64,000 bases of DNA from Aquilaria yunnanensis (lineage: Eukaryota; Streptophyta; Magnoliopsida; Malvales; Thymelaeaceae), in NCBI GenBank assembly GCA_039654915.1, contig CM077594.1, positions 88,426,893 through 88,490,892 on the forward strand, in the 5' to 3' direction. The notes below the pieces were generated by a model. It was given only the letters and a program-made list of their open reading frames with translations, ran no database searches and had not been told where the DNA came from. A program made the position numbers and the translations under genes. The first letter of the stretch is position 1, and each line of letters opens with the position of its first letter. Shown in pieces: positions 22,480-35,882 of the stretch.

Positions 22480-24213
22480 TCAGTCAGTATAGTTACTGTT
22501 CTCATATTTTAATTCATTACAAAAGAAATTGCTTCAAAAATAGCAAAAAAGCTGCACCGTAACCTTATGAGCAACCCCATGCCCCATCAGTCACAAAAAT
22601 TTCTAGATGCCAAAACTCAAACGGTGCCTGATGCTGGCCCTAAGATTGACATAAGGAAGACAGAGGATCATGAGAGAAATAAGAGTTTTTTCACCAAAAA
22701 TCATTTGCCATCAATAACTGCAAGAAAATATCATCTGGTCTAAATATAAGAGAAGAAGTATGAAACGGAGCATTCTTGAGGCGTATTCATTCTGACCAAT
22801 CCAGATAATCTATAAAGTGGCTACAAGAAATCAAAACCAATCTTGATGCCAATGCTTTTGATGAGAAAGGATGGAAGCCAACCACTCTTTGAAGGAGTCA
22901 TAGATGGTGGGCGAACGGTGAGAACAAAAAATTCCCCATAAGTCCTGTGACCCTGAACATTCCCAGAAAAGGTGAAACATTATTTCTGGAGCTAAGTGGA
23001 AACATGGGCACAAATAGTCCGCAAAACCGCCATGTATTGCAATGTTGGATTTGGTTGGAAGAAGTTGTGATAGGCATTTTCATAAGAATATTTTAAACAT
23101 CTGAGGTATCGAAGAAGCCTATATAGCCTTTAGGATCGAAGTAAAATCTGGGTGCGGCAACATACCAATGGAATTACCTGCAGCATTTAATAACATGGTC
23201 AATTTCTTTCATAGCTCTAGATTGTATCCCTATTTTACCATAAACCCAGAAAAGTTGCCTAACCATACAGTAGTATCTTGTATATCAGGTGGGTATGGGG
23301 GAGCCATTTGCAATGCCCAATCAATAACTTGAGAAGGGAAACTGAAGCTAGAGTAGTGGTTGATTCCAGCATCGCTTTTGTCGTTCATATAAATCCAAAA
23401 CTCAAAGCATAGGATCTATACAGACATCCCTAATCATATTACATAAATGAGAAGGATTAATGACTGGAAGCCATGGATCCTCCTAAACCTGAAGTGTAAA
23501 GCCATCCCCAATCGACCATTGAATATGATTCTTCAATAATTCCTTACTACCATAAAGGAGGCTATGCCAAACCGGGGAGATATTTCCAAGTGCCTTAGTA
23601 TTTCATACCAAGTGATTACGCGCATATTTAGTCATCAAGACTTTATAAACCAATTTATTACTGTCACCCATAAATACCCTCCAAAATGTTTTTGCCAGAA
23701 GTACTTAATTAAATAGCCACAGATCCTTAATCCTAAAACCCCCAACACGTTTAAAGAGATGAAGAATACCTTGGTGTTTCATATGCATCCCCCTTTTAGA
23801 TTGACTACCAAACCACCAAAACTGGATAAAGCGTTGTGAGAGTTTATCTGATAAAGTCATTGGAATCTTTAAAATTGACATCACATAAAGGGGAATGGAA
23901 GACAAAGTTGATTGAATCAGTGTGAGCTAACTTATGGAATTGAGGAGGTTGCCATTCTAATTTTCCAAATGCTTATGCACTTTATCAACAAGAAATTAGA
24001 ACGATGACTAATGAGACAAATCTTGGCAAAAAGGCATATCAAAATAGGTATAAATACCTTGACTTATCAAGAAAAGAAGTATCTCAAGAATACCGTGTTT
24101 GAAAGGCCTGTTATGTTGTGACTAAAATACCATTTAGACTTTTGGGGATTAACATGTAGTCTTGCAGCTATTGTTAAATCCTTAAGTGCCTAACTTAGAG
24201 CCTGAACTGCTGT
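22480..24213 (-). mobile_element. L1 LINE 3' fragment (RT end, zinc-finger-like region)
   Basis: The - strand reads KVHKHLENWNGNLL..SSLTLIQSTLSSIPLYVMSILKIP and FWWFGSQSKRG...GGFRIKDLWLFN (23905-23705), then C.C...APEIMFHLFWEC (23013-22950), the order of plant L1 ORF2. The element is 5'-truncated within the RT domain; its upstream edge now meets the hAT terminus at 24214. It is dead. Confidence 0.8.
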
Positions 24214-25058
24214 TAGGGGTGAAAGCTTTCAACCCTAACCCGAAACCTGACACATAGGGTCGGGTTAGGGTTAGGGTTAGGGCCTGGTCAATGGAGTGAA
24301 AAATGAGTATTCTGGCTAACCCGAACTTGACCTTGTTCAAAGAGTTATAAAATTAGGTTGGTTTGGGTTACACCCGAAACCACCCAATTGACCAGAATAT
24401 TAGGCCCTAAACTCAAACCCCCAATCTCAGCCCAGTCTAATGACACTATTTGGGCCTGTTACACGTAAGCTGCTATCCTATTGTAGAGTAAAACCTAACC
24501 CTAGATAAGTTACCAGACTCTCAATCCTCATCCCAACTCGTAGCAACTTGTTCCACCCAGAGTTCATCATGACGTTGTCGGCCCTCACCAGCTTTGCGCT
24601 CTCGCTCATCGCCCTCCTCTTCAGCCTTAGGCCTGTTGCTCTAATGTTAGCCTTTTCGTTGGCCTTGCGTTTGTCGCTCGTTGCTCCGTCACTGTCCTGC
24701 CTAGCCGCTGCCCTCCCTTTCCCGATCTACGTATGTTATTCTCGGCGTGATTTGTGATTGCCATTTCTAAATTTCTTCTTTCTCCCAAATGAATCTCATC
24801 CAAATGATTTATGATTTGCCTGGAATTTGTGTGAAGATGGCTGGAAAAGAGAAACAGTAGATCTAATCTAGCATGGAGGTTGAGTTGAAAGGTCAAAGAG
24901 GGAGGAGATGCCCAGATCGGGCAAAAACCGATCCAAACTGACCCAAATCTTTTTTTCTTTGGGTTAAGGTCAATTCAAGCGAGGAAATAACATCTAATTA
25001 TGGGCTTAAAAAATGGAGTTTGGACAACCTGAAACCCAAAAATTATAGCACTAACTAC
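24214..25058. mobile_element. hAT element family A, copy 2, one terminus only
   Basis: It starts taggggtgaaagc, the same terminus as the copies at 253 and 46930, followed by cgggtt-rich subterminal sequence. The interior carries a GC-richer block (24548-24760) and the right side again has ccgatccaaactgaccc words. No right TIR or TSD is found, so the end at about 25058 is a guess. The ttaggg triplets at 24258-24280 belong to the subterminal array. Confidence 0.6.
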
Positions 25059-25948
25059 CACCACTATGGAATATAAATAGACCAAGCAATCATCCACAGA
25101 AAACAAGTGACTTATTTCCGGTCCGTACCTACTTGTCTTGAGAACCTAAAGAACTCCATAATTTTACAGTTTTTGGAGTCTACAAAAAAATGTCACAACA
25201 CAAAATAAATATATAAGAAGATACTGGATCACCCTAACAAATTTCCGCTGAAGGGGAAAACCAATGAATAGTACATTCGTTGGCCAAGGGAAAATATGAC
25301 ACTCTCGTAATGCATTGCATAATAAGGTGGATCACATTGATTTAACAGGTACTTTTAGATATTCATGCGGCCCAAATGCTTTGAAGAATACCATTCGAAA
25401 ATTTTTCCCTTCTTAAAATACCAATCGTCAACTAGTATGTCTAAAACCAAAAGTACCCTTCAACGCTAAACGAAAGATAACACAAATCCATTTAGAATGA
25501 TTTTTATAATTAGGCTAAATTTTTAAATAATTTATAAATAATGAAAATCAAACTACTAAATTTAAAACTAAACTTTTTAAAACAATAAAACTAATCGCCA
25601 GTATTAATTACAAAAAAATCCAGAGGGTAGAAATAAATAAATAAAATAAATGTTGGAGAGCTAGCAGAGCTTTTTGTCAGATATGTAACCAAATGCTCGA
25701 CTGTTCTAAACCAAAATAAGCAGCACAAGTCTAAACAATAAGTTTTGAAGTGTGGGAAACAAATCAGAGGTTCTACGCTGCAGATCCAAAAATAAACATG
25801 TCTGATCAACAAATTGAATAACAACATTTGGATTGTTCAACATTGCTTTTCCAGAGTTCTATCAACTATGGATACCAAGAAAAGAAACGAAACGAAAAGA
25901 CAAAAAAAGTGAAAAAACACACTGATCCAAGGGTTAAAACGATCCCTA
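25059..25948. other. Spacer and probable RPN2 3' UTR
   Basis: No gene is seen in 25059-25560. From about 25948 down to 25560 the - strand would be the 3' untranslated region of RPN2; no unambiguous AATAAA is visible there on that strand. The sequence is AT-rich. Confidence 0.5.
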
Positions 25949-28900
25949 TCATGAAGTGTACTCGAAAGGCTGAGGTGGCTGAGGCTCCTCATCAACAGCC
26001 ATGGCGGATGCAGTGCTCTGTTGGCCTGAAGCTGCCGCACCTGCAGAGGATGCCGATGTAGGTGCGTCAGTTAGTGAAAGCACCTCGGGCTCTGCCGGGC
26101 GCAGATCTCTCAGAAGAACAAACCCAGATGGTGCTAACTTCACCGGCACATATCTGCTCTCTTCCAAGAACTTTATATATTTCTCCTGGGACGGCACTAC
26201 TCTTGCCGGATTTGTCAACATCTCAAAAGCAGGCTCAGGCTCTGATTTCTTTTCAGAGGGATTGTCAACCTGCGGAACACACATTCGGTCAATAACACTT
26301 CTTGTCAGTGAAAATGAAGTTTTAGTATTGCCATTAATTTGAGGTACCCAAAACAACATCAGATCTTAGTTATGAAGAGAAACCCTCAAAGCCCCAACCT
26401 TTAACCCGACTAGTTAACACCTAAAGCAGTTCTACATACACTGGAAGACCGACCAGGCAACCCCTAGAAGCACTATGACAACAACATTAAATCCAACAAC
26501 AGTATTAAGGCACAAGTACCGAAAAACAGGGCATGTTGTGTTTATCTCATTATCTGACCTGCATGGAATCACCATCCTTCTCACTTGATGACTTCCCCTT
26601 TCCAGCATTCTGAGAGGACTCTGGCCCAGATGACTTTTCAGCATTAGCCTTTTGTTCTGCCTCTTTTTTGGCCCTTGCTTTAGCCTTTGCAGAGGTTGAC
26701 AGAACAGCAGTCGGTAGTTTTACAGCCGAAGTAGTAGTGGGCACAGTCGTTGGTTTTGGGTACTCAAACAATGAAGGTTTTGCGTGTGATAAGAATTCAA
26801 ATTTTGGAACCTTCAGGTCATAATTCAGTCCGATAAAAGCAGTGGGTGAGAATGACAAACTTATGAAGTAGATTAGGGGATACCAATACCAAAACTGACT
26901 AAACACAGCAAGACCAACAACTGCAGTAATTTTATCATGCTTTGTTTTAGACAGCAATCTTATTGTCACGTTCCTCCCACCAGCATCCAGAATACCGGAG
27001 GCCAAAATTGCACCCATCTTACTCATTGTGTCTTCATGCTTATCAAGTACTATTTTCTCAAGTTGCCGTCTGCATGGGTAAAAGTTGGCTTAGCAAAGTG
27101 ATACCAACACCAGAACTACGTGAAACAATTTCTAAGACACCAAAGACAGCTATACATAACAAATACCTGAAAGTTCCAACACGAGAGTCACTGGCTTCAT
27201 TTATCTGCACCAAAACCATGGCCATTGCAATAAGAGCACCTTGACGAACAAAATCTACAACATCTGATGTTAAAGGCTCTAGCAAAGATACAGCCTCACT
27301 GAGGCCAGTGCCTGCACATGATATCCCTACAGCAAGTGCAGCACCATATCGAACATGAGGGTTGTACGACTCGGATAGCAAGGAGACAATTCGAGGAGTC
27401 TGTGAATTGGAAAACAAAAAATGGGATCAGTGAAAATTCAAAACAGTTGCCACAGTCATTTCCCATAACCCTGATAAAAACAGTTCAGAAAAAAAAAATT
27501 AAACTTATTAATGCACCAACCTGCTCTGGCTCAGAATAGAGGACAAATCCCAGTGCAAGAACAGCAGTTCTTCTAACATCATCACTCACATCTGATACAG
27601 CGAAGTGTAGCAGCTGACGTATAGCCTTGTTGTTTGCTGTTCCACTATATGCCAAGGCCAATGCATACATACCACCATAACGCAAAATAGGATCTTGATC
27701 TCGAGTCATTTGCTCGATCAGTGTATCAGCTTCTTCTTCCCTCCCATACACCGTAAGAGCTATCCCCAATGCTAAACCCCTGCAACAATTATCAAGCATG
27801 GAGGAAAAAACAAAATAAGACCATGCAGAAGAGGGAAAGTAAATCCATCAAACAAATGGCAAAATGCTGACATTACCTTATAATCTTCTCATGTTGGGTC
27901 TCATGTGCATAAGCAAGCATCTCGCCTGCCTTTTCACTCGCGGTTCCAACCATTAGCAGACCCATACTAATTCCAGCGGCTTCACCAGCAACAGCACTGT
28001 CAGTGTAAAGAACACTTTTTATGTCATCATAGATCTCCTCATCAGCAGTTCCTAGAGCTGCTAACCCTAGACCTAAGCATGCACCATGTTGGATAACCTG
28101 CACAGAAAGTTTCAAGGGCCACCTGTCAATTTAGAAAACCATAGTACACAAAATTGAACTTTCCAAAAAACAAAATACATACCTCTACAGTAGTACTCCG
28201 TAAGCTATCACGAAGAAATTGCTTAATGCCCTCACCATGGTTGGCATGAATCAAACCCAGTGCATAAAGTGCGCCACCTTCAGAATAGGGACTGCCACCA
28301 CCTCCAGCCCCACCCTGGGGTAGGTAAGGGGCCATTAAGGACCTGCCCTGCTGCAAGTGACCTCTATGAATAACACCGAGTCCAGCTGTTGCACTGAACT
28401 TAGCCCAATTGGTGGCTCTACTCAACCAATCCTGATAATATAAAACAGAAAAGCAATTACACACAGCAGAACTTGCAACACAAGACAAAGAAAACCACAA
28501 ACAAGATGTAAAACATACCAAGTTATCTCTAAGGAAGGTGTCAACAGTTGTTCCAGCATGCATTATCGCATTTGCATAAATTGTCGCGCTATGGCATACA
28601 CTATTCCTCATTTCAACAGACTGCTTGATTGTCTTTAAAATAAGAAGATCCGACCTATTATCAAGTCAAAATTATGAGTGCAAAAAGTCAAAAAAGTACA
28701 GGAGGAACTTGCCTGTGAATTAATTACTCAATAAAACATGCAAGTGGGTTTCACTATCTCACTTGTTATGACTGTAAAGGAATTGTAGAGTCAACTCTAT
28801 TGATGTCTGTCCTGATAATATTCCTCTGATCTTCGTTAGCCTCTCTGCATAAATGGCTTCAATTGGATCTATCTCGGATGCACTCATGGTAGCAGCAGAA

Positions 28901-31900
28901 GATCCATCTGTCATCTGAACATCCGTAGATGCAGAAGGGTTTTCATTTTGACCAGAAGCTGGGTCACTGGATCCTGATTGCACTGGTTCCAAAGGTCGAG
29001 TTTTGGGGTTCGGGAGGCGATCTCTCACATTTAGCAAAAAAGCCTGACGCTCATTCTCAACAAGGTCAAAGGCAATTTGAAATGCCAGTAGTGTGTCATC
29101 CTTGTTTTCAGAGCGAAGGAGCTTTTCCAATATAGCTGCACAACCTTCAGGTTCATCCAAGACCATGAAACACTGGCAAATGCTCCAGTAATCAGGAGAA
29201 GGCAGCTTCTGATATACTTTAACAAGAAGACGGAGCACCTGCATGAAGAGTCAAAGAACACTCAAATCTTGTGAACTTTTGATGTAATGAAACCAATCAG
29301 CAAAGCAAACACAAGCAGACACTTCCTCAGAAAACAACCATTCAGACAATTACATGATAGATACTTGAATATATATGACTGTTTTAAAGAGCCAAAAAGT
29401 CACACCCATCAAACAACGAGAACTAAGCAAATAAATCAACATGCATATTAAGGTTGCCTCTGATGGTATTCTACATAAATTACAGTGCTAAGATTCCTAA
29501 AGCATAAAATTGTAAAACCCACTTACGGTGAAACTACAGATTCTTAATTCCTTTCACGAAGAAAAAAGTAGTTATAAGATCAACCCCAAGCAGCTGAGCC
29601 AAGTGTAAACAATAGAACTGCTAAAAATTCGAAGGCACTCAATCTAAACAGAAAAAGAAAAAAAGAAAAAGCTATCGTATTACACTACCTCTTGACGATA
29701 TTCACGGAGATTAACAAATGAATTAGAGACGTTATTGCAATACTGCAATGCCCCATGAACATTGTTGCTCTTTATTATGGCTTCCTCAAGCTTATCCAAT
29801 CTTCGGCACTCAATTGCAGTTCCCATAGCCTGTTGATACTTCCCATCCATGATGCACCTTAAGAAAATAGTATGGTCAGATAGCTAGAAGAACAATAGAC
29901 TCTCATCAAGAAATCACTTTTATCTACATACTTATCCAACATTCTCTCTACAATTGCCTCTAAACGAGGATCCACTTTTGCTGCTTCGTCACTTGATTCC
30001 GCTGCCTTTGATCTGAGGCTTGCATATTCATCTATTGCCTTGGCTGAAAGTGATAGCACAATCAAGAGGCAAATGTAGTCAGCTTATGAGTCATCTGAGT
30101 GCTGAAAGCTATACTCCACAAAATGATCTGCATCTTTGGAAAACCTAATTATTTTTTTTTTTTACTCTTGGGATGGGTTAGGCTGACATCAATTTAAGTG
30201 ATTAGAAGTGTTTACTTAGATATATATTTCAATTTCTTGGAAACTTGTGAACTAAATGAAAGACAACAAGTAAAGATATCCCAAAAAGCACTTCCATTTT
30301 GCCAGAAATATGTATTTCTTTTATAAATTTTCCTTTTTTTTTACAATGGAACATGCGGAAATTTTTTATATAAAAAAAAAATGTATTCAAGTCATAATTG
30401 GAAAGATAAGAGAATAATTTCCAAATGTTAGACGTTTAACCCAAAAATAAAAAATGAAATAAATGTTTATTTTTAACACAGGAAAAATCCACCCAAGCAC
30501 TGTGCCAAACAAATATTTAGGTTGCCATGAGCTATTTGCACATTTGTATGAAGGTACCAAAGTAAATCACAAACACTTCTTTCTCAGTTGGTGGGGAGGG
30601 GCGGACAAAAGAAAATTCACAACTCTTACAGATGACAAGTCATACAAAGAACACAGACCAAGGAGTACAATGAATCCTACAGATCAAGTTAAGATCATCA
30701 ATACCAAGAAGAATATGGACGTAATCAGAATCCTCTGAAACATCAAACAGTGAACCAGCTCCAAGGGCATAAGACAGAGAATCATTGAGTTCACCCAAAT
30801 AGTAGAAGACCTGAATAAAAAACACAAATAGCTACATATCAAATGCACAAGGCTGTGAATGTAAAATATATCTTGCATTTAAGAAAATATATGCATAAAC
30901 AGAACTAAAAAAAGAAAACTAGCATCAAAGAACCATGAAATACACTAAATAAACTTAACAACATGCTGTCTGCAGAACATTTTTCCATTTGATGATCAGT
31001 TTCATAGAAACAGCTCTATCAATAGAAAAGCTCCATATAGTCCATTCACATTTGAGAGATATTTGCTGATGGGTAATGACAAAAACGCACAAAATGAAAA
31101 AGTCAATGGGAAAATCTTATGACTATATGGATACTCGACTTCTCCATCAGCGGCTCACATTAAGAATCCATTTCAATCACTTCCATGACCACATATGCTA
31201 TTCTAATATACAATTCCTGAATCAGGCATAAAATGATGGGAGTAAGCGGGATGGAGGAAGTGAGTGACAGAGACCATGGTTATTAAAAGCATGCTAAAGC
31301 ACATAGCACCTAGCGCTTGGGCCTTTGGGCTATTTGCCGCTAACACAATGCCCATAAAGAAAGCACGCTTTACACACATGAAGTGCACGATTCAGATAAA
31401 ACGTAAGGCATTGATTGAACCAAAAAAACATGTGTTTCAAAAAAAAATTTCATTGTTTTCTTTTAAAAGAATTATTGGACCCATCGGTTTCCACAAAGAA
31501 AACCCTAGTCCTAGTCAATCAAACATTAAAAGCTGAGAGGGAAGTGAAGGAAACAAGCCGTTGCTTACACCAGGAAATTGAAAAAAAAAATAGAAAAATG
31601 GAGGAGACAAGCTGAGCAACAAGCCATAGAGCAGCACTGAAGCAGCTATAAGTCTGGTCCTAATTGTGACTTTGAAGACTTGCTACTCTTGAAGATGATG
31701 AGATGTGACTTGGGAGTTAGACTTAGCTAGTATTTTTTATACTTTTATTAATATTTTAGCACATTTATATGGATGATTTTGTGTTTTTTAGCTAATGCTA
31801 AAGCTATTCGACAGTTGATTTTGGTATACTTTATGTCTAGAATTAGCTAGTTCACATACAATAGAGCTTATTTATAGAGTAGCACTACTTCATTAAAGCG

Positions 31901-33514
31901 TGTGCTTTCACTTTGTGCTAAGCACTTCACACTTTGGGAGCCATGGTACCTTAGTGCGCTTTTCACTTTTCGAAATTGAGAGAGACAAGAAGAAGGCAAC
32001 AGACCTTTGAGACCAGCAGAGCAGCAAGCTGTCTCTGATGTTGATCAAATTCTTCATCCTCGTATACACTTTCTCTGAATCAAAAAGAAGCTATATTAAA
32101 ACACCTCATCAGGTATCAGAACACATGAGGTGAACTCGGTAAAAAGGTTGATAGCAAGAAATTATCAAGAGTTGAACAAAGCTGTAATCCAGAAAGCAGA
32201 AAATGTTAACATGAGAACTCTGGAACCTAGACACAGTTAGTTTTCACTTGTTCAGTTTTTATCAGCACTCTAACATAATACTCAGATCACCTAACAAAAC
32301 TTTAGGAGGAGCATGAAAAAAAAATAATGGAGGAGCATGAAAAAAAATAATCTTATCCATGCAATGAGTTAGCTTACTGTAGGAAAAAAAAAAAAGGAGA
32401 AAGCCAAGACAAGCCACCTCTAAATCCAAAGGGTTCATAGTTTCGAAAAGGAAAAGATGATGAAACCTCAAAACCAAGGAAGCGGAAGCTCACTCTGTCA
32501 ATCCACATTATGAACAAACACTCTTCAAAAGTTTTTAAGCACCAGTGAGCTTCAGTCAACCAGGACACCAAGCAACCTAGAATATATCTCCAGCACTCAC
32601 ACTAGAGTTCATATCAATATCACTTTAACAGCGATGGCAATGACCTCAAGCCATCTGAAATAAATTGGCCAACCGTACAGCTTTGCTGCCAGTTGTATGA
32701 TGTTGCCATCTAGGTAACTTGCTTCAAAATTGTCTTAGGTCAATAACACAGCCAAGCTATTCTGGTCATAGGATATTGAGCTGCATGAATCTAAGATGTC
32801 ATAGGGAAATCCAAACCTACAGTCTAACTTTATTACTGCAAACAGTGAAAATTTTCAGTTTCCATGACCTTTAAAAATCAACTCTTTGCACCTTAAGACT
32901 TCTCTGATTCTCAATGCAGCTATTTTGAAGCAATTTAATATCCGAAAGCATGAAAAGGAAACAAAATTATGAAGAAAACTTCATGGATGACATTGCTAAT
33001 GTGCAGTAAAATTCACAATTCGCAACTCCTACTCTACTTCACTAACCGTTAGGAACCTTATAAGCCATTGGAACTTTATCCCAACCCACGGAATGCACAA
33101 TTCAATAGATCAGCCAGGTTTTGGTAGCAAGAATCAATATTTAAAATCGTCAACACTATATAAGCTAAACAGTCGCCTGCCCTCAAAATTTCTCCTTCCT
33201 AAAACTTAAACAACCTTCGCGACTCAAGAAAGCAAAATTCTTTCCGGTTATCTTACTAGTGATTGACTAAGAGAGGAGCCGCATCGAAGGCTACAACAAA
33301 GAATACCCCAAATAGAAACAACAGAAAGCAAAAACCCAAAATTCAACAGAAGAGTTGAGATAGAGTACATGATGGGCACGCTTGTGGAGATCTCAGGCCA
33401 AAACTGGTCAACGAAACTGTTGAGGTTGGAGAGAGCGTGCAGCTTCAATTGGGGGTGGCTCTCGTTCAGCATCGCCAGTAAGCCTCCTGCCGAACTCACC
33501 ATCGCGGCCGCCAT
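25949..33514 (-). CDS. RPN2: 26S proteasome non-ATPase regulatory subunit 1 (RPN2)
   Basis: Largest non-ATPase subunit and scaffold of the 19S base; in the family it binds the ATPase ring and docks ubiquitin receptors. Thirteen exons, all GT-AG: 33369-33514, 32005-32074, 30705-30810, 29932-30043, 29689-29857, 28763-29238, 28519-28654, 28183-28431, 27877-28097, 27521-27779, 27167-27399, 26559-27069, 25949-26269. They sum to 3009 nt, 1002 residues, with phases that fit at every junction. The start is ATG 33512-33514 ([18 protein letters not shown]). Alpha-helical PC repeats occupy roughly residues 400-790, a Lys/Ala/Glu-rich segment 830-890, and the C-terminus ends PQPFEYTS, with the PFEY element that in other eukaryotes binds RPN13. 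Length and sequence are very close to plant RPN2. No break was found; it should be functional. Confidence 0.97.
30811..32004 (-). other. RPN2 intron 2 with a probable transposon remnant
   Basis: The 1194-bp intron contains, at about 31275-31955, sequence rich in cagcgcttggg / agcacgcttt words. Opposed ccatggtta-like ends (31274 and 31941) suggest an old non-autonomous DNA element. No clean TSD is seen. Splicing signals of the flanking exons are intact. Confidence 0.4.
32075..33368 (-). other. RPN2 intron 1
   Basis: A 1294-bp first intron, AT-rich on average, with a short tandem (ggaggagcatgaaaaaaaa twice near 32305-32350). No coding sequence or recognisable element. A long first intron is common in constitutively expressed plant genes. 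Confidence 0.6.
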
Positions 33515-33720
33515 GGCTGGTGCTGCGGAAAGCCTAGGGTTTCCGAATCGATTCAACGATCCGTCTCCGCTTCGAGTATCGAAGGGTTGAGCTGTTCCAA
33601 CACAAGAACGGAACTGCGAACGACTCGTAAACCCTAGCAGACGCCCGATTCAACTATCCGGGGAACAGCGAAAACTAGCAGAGGTGAATTCGAGAGGGAG
33701 GCGGAGAGAGAAAGTTAATG
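33515..33720 (-). promoter_or_regulatory. RPN2 5' UTR and core promoter region
   Basis: GC-richer sequence directly upstream of the RPN2 start, with ctagggttt words on the - strand at 33640-33600 (the telo-box-like element frequent upstream of plant growth and proteasome genes) and a pyrimidine-rich tract near 33700. AT-rich sequence with TATA-like words lies at 33720-33745. The start site is not determined. Confidence 0.45.
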
Positions 33721-34100
33721 GTAGTATTGATATTTTAATTATATTTCTGGTTTTATGTTAAAGTTGAATCTTGTAGACTTACCCAGCAAGTCAGGGAGTG
33801 GAAAAGTGGGTTGGGGTCTGAGTTGGATCTGGGCCGGCTCGAACAAAGTATGGGTCGGTCAAGAGCGGATCGGGTCAGCACCGGAGGACGCTAGTTTTCT
33901 TCTCGCCTCGGAATCTAAGATTCCTCCCGCTTCGCTGGCCAACGGCAGCGTCGCACAGGTGACTGTGAGACGACGTTCAGGCGCGAAGAGGGGGCGAACG
34001 GCGGGGCAATTGGCAGTCGCGGACCAAAGAAATAGCAGCGATGGGTCAACATTTAGAGCAATTAGCTTATTAGGCTTATTAGACGGGTAAACTGCACTAA
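33721..34100. other. Spacer upstream of RPN2
   Basis: No gene. 33755-34090 is open for 111 codons on the + strand, but the translation is Gly/Arg/Ser-rich and matches nothing I know; it is probably non-coding GC-rich DNA. Confidence 0.45.
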
Positions 34101-35269
34101 GGGGTAAACTCCAAATTTGGTATCTTAACTATTTAATTTGTCTTAAATAGTCTTCTAACTCTAAAAGTGACTATTAAAATTTCTTGACTCAAATAATATT
34201 TTTAATTTGAGCCTCATCTGTCAGTTGAGCAGTTAATTTAAATGAAACTTTGCCTACATAGCAGCCATAATGCCACATGACTTTCTCTTTAACTAAAATG
34301 ATGACTATTTTGTACAAAAATAAAAATTAAAACTCAACCTAACATAAATACAAAATGTTAAAACTTAAAACATAAGCTAACCCCAATCGTCAAAATTGAA
34401 GACATCAGAGATTAACCGTTGTTGGATTTGAGGGTAGAGGCGAATGATTGGAGATAGAGATGGACGTGACGAAGGCAGATGGAGGCCGACAGCTGAAGGA
34501 GGAAATTGAAGACGGAGGCTGATGACTGGAAAAGGAAATCAGCGGCAAAATCAAGGGTTCTCGGAGCAAAATCGACGATGAAATCAATGAAACTAGCTTC
34601 TAGGAGAGAGGCTTGAGTGGGGATCAAAATGTGAGCGAAACGGAGAAGGGTGGGAGGAAGGCTAAGAGATGCGATTGAAACGAAGAGAGGCTCGCCGGTC
34701 GTGGAGGTAAAAAAGGTGGAACCACTGAAGAAGAGGAAGTGACCATGGTCGGAGGGCGCGGCAGCGAGATGGTGGTCAACGGGCGGCAGAGAGGTGGCCC
34801 GTCGATTTCCTTTAATTTTAGTCCATTCATCTTCGTCGATTTCCGTTCATAGTCCTCAGCTGGTGGCCAATTTGCGTGGCTTTCGAGGCGCCTTGCCACC
34901 TGCCAGACGTATGCCGTCAGACTAGAGGGCCGAGGAGAGGGTCGATCGAGGGCTTCCGGTTGAAATTGGGGAAGATTTGGTTTTTTAATTTTTAAGTACC
35001 TAAAATTATATTTTTTGTCAATTCGAGCCTAAGATTTAATATTCTCCTAATCTTGTTACTTATTGTCATGTCACGTCACATTGTGGGACCAAGAAGAGGG
35101 TATTAAGCACCACACAGGTAAGTTCCATAAAAAATAAATGCTCAACTGATGAATAGGACTCAAATTAAATGAATTGTTTGAGTTAAAAGATTTTAACAGT
35201 TACTTTTAGAGTTATGAGATCATTTTAGGATAAACTGAATAGTTAAAGGACCAAATTTGGATTTTACCC
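34101..35269. mobile_element. Long-TIR foldback MULE with 9-bp TSD
   Basis: Arms of about 150 bp begin ggggtaaactccaaatttgg on the left and ggggtaaaatccaaatttgg on the complement of the right. Flanks are ctgcactaa (34092-34100) and ctacactaa (35270-35278), a 9-bp duplication with one change. The terminal sequence resembles the element at 10969-12220. The interior 34390-34960 is GC-richer with - strand open frames without known domains, as in Pack-MULEs. Confidence 0.78.
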
Positions 35270-35278
35270 CTACACTAA

Positions 35279-35874
35279 AACTCCTAAATCTTTAATTTTC
35301 ATTACAAATTGTTTCTCAACCTCCATTCTATAACATATTAGTCCAACCTTTATAATTTATTGCATATTATTCCTTAGCCTTAAAAAAATGAATTGGTACA
35401 AAATTCTGATTTATATAAAAGAAAAACTAATAATTTGAACTGTTTGTTAACTATTAAAAAATTTATGATATATATATTAAACTTATGAGAAGACAATTAC
35501 TAAACAGTTTGAATTCTAACCTTCACGCATCCATCTAATATCAACTTTTTAAATTCTAATTTAAAATGTTTGGTAACAAGTATAAATTCAATATGTCATA
35601 ATTTTTTATAGTTAATAAATTATTTAGACTATTAATTTTTTTCCTTTATAAATCGAGTTTCCATGTTAATTCAGTTTTGACTAAGGTTATGAACTAATTT
35701 GCAACAAAGACTAAAGACTTGTGACCAATATGCAAGGTAATGTAGTTTTTAGGACCAATTTGCAATGGCAATCAAAGGTCTGTGATTTTTTGTGCAATTT
35801 ACCCGTTATTAGGCTTTTTGGTTTTTTTTTTTTTTTTCCGTATATGCAAGAGCGTTTTTGCATGGATGCAGCCT
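35279..35874. other. AT-rich spacer
   Basis: No gene is seen. The sequence 35690-35810 (gactaaagacttgtgacc...) resembles one arm of a foldback repeat. A T run sits at 35822-35837. Confidence 0.5.
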
Positions 35875-35882
35875 GGTGGAGG

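Noticed and set aside
24255..24283. Three TTAGGG units resembling interstitial telomere repeat
   Set aside because: Plant telomeres are normally TTTAGGG, and the stretch belongs to the cgggttaggg subterminal array of a hAT element, with similar words in its sister copies.
26001..26342. 113-codon plus-strand frame opposite the last RPN2 exon
   Set aside because: It is a shadow of the RPN2 coding strand, which is clearly supported by homology and splicing.
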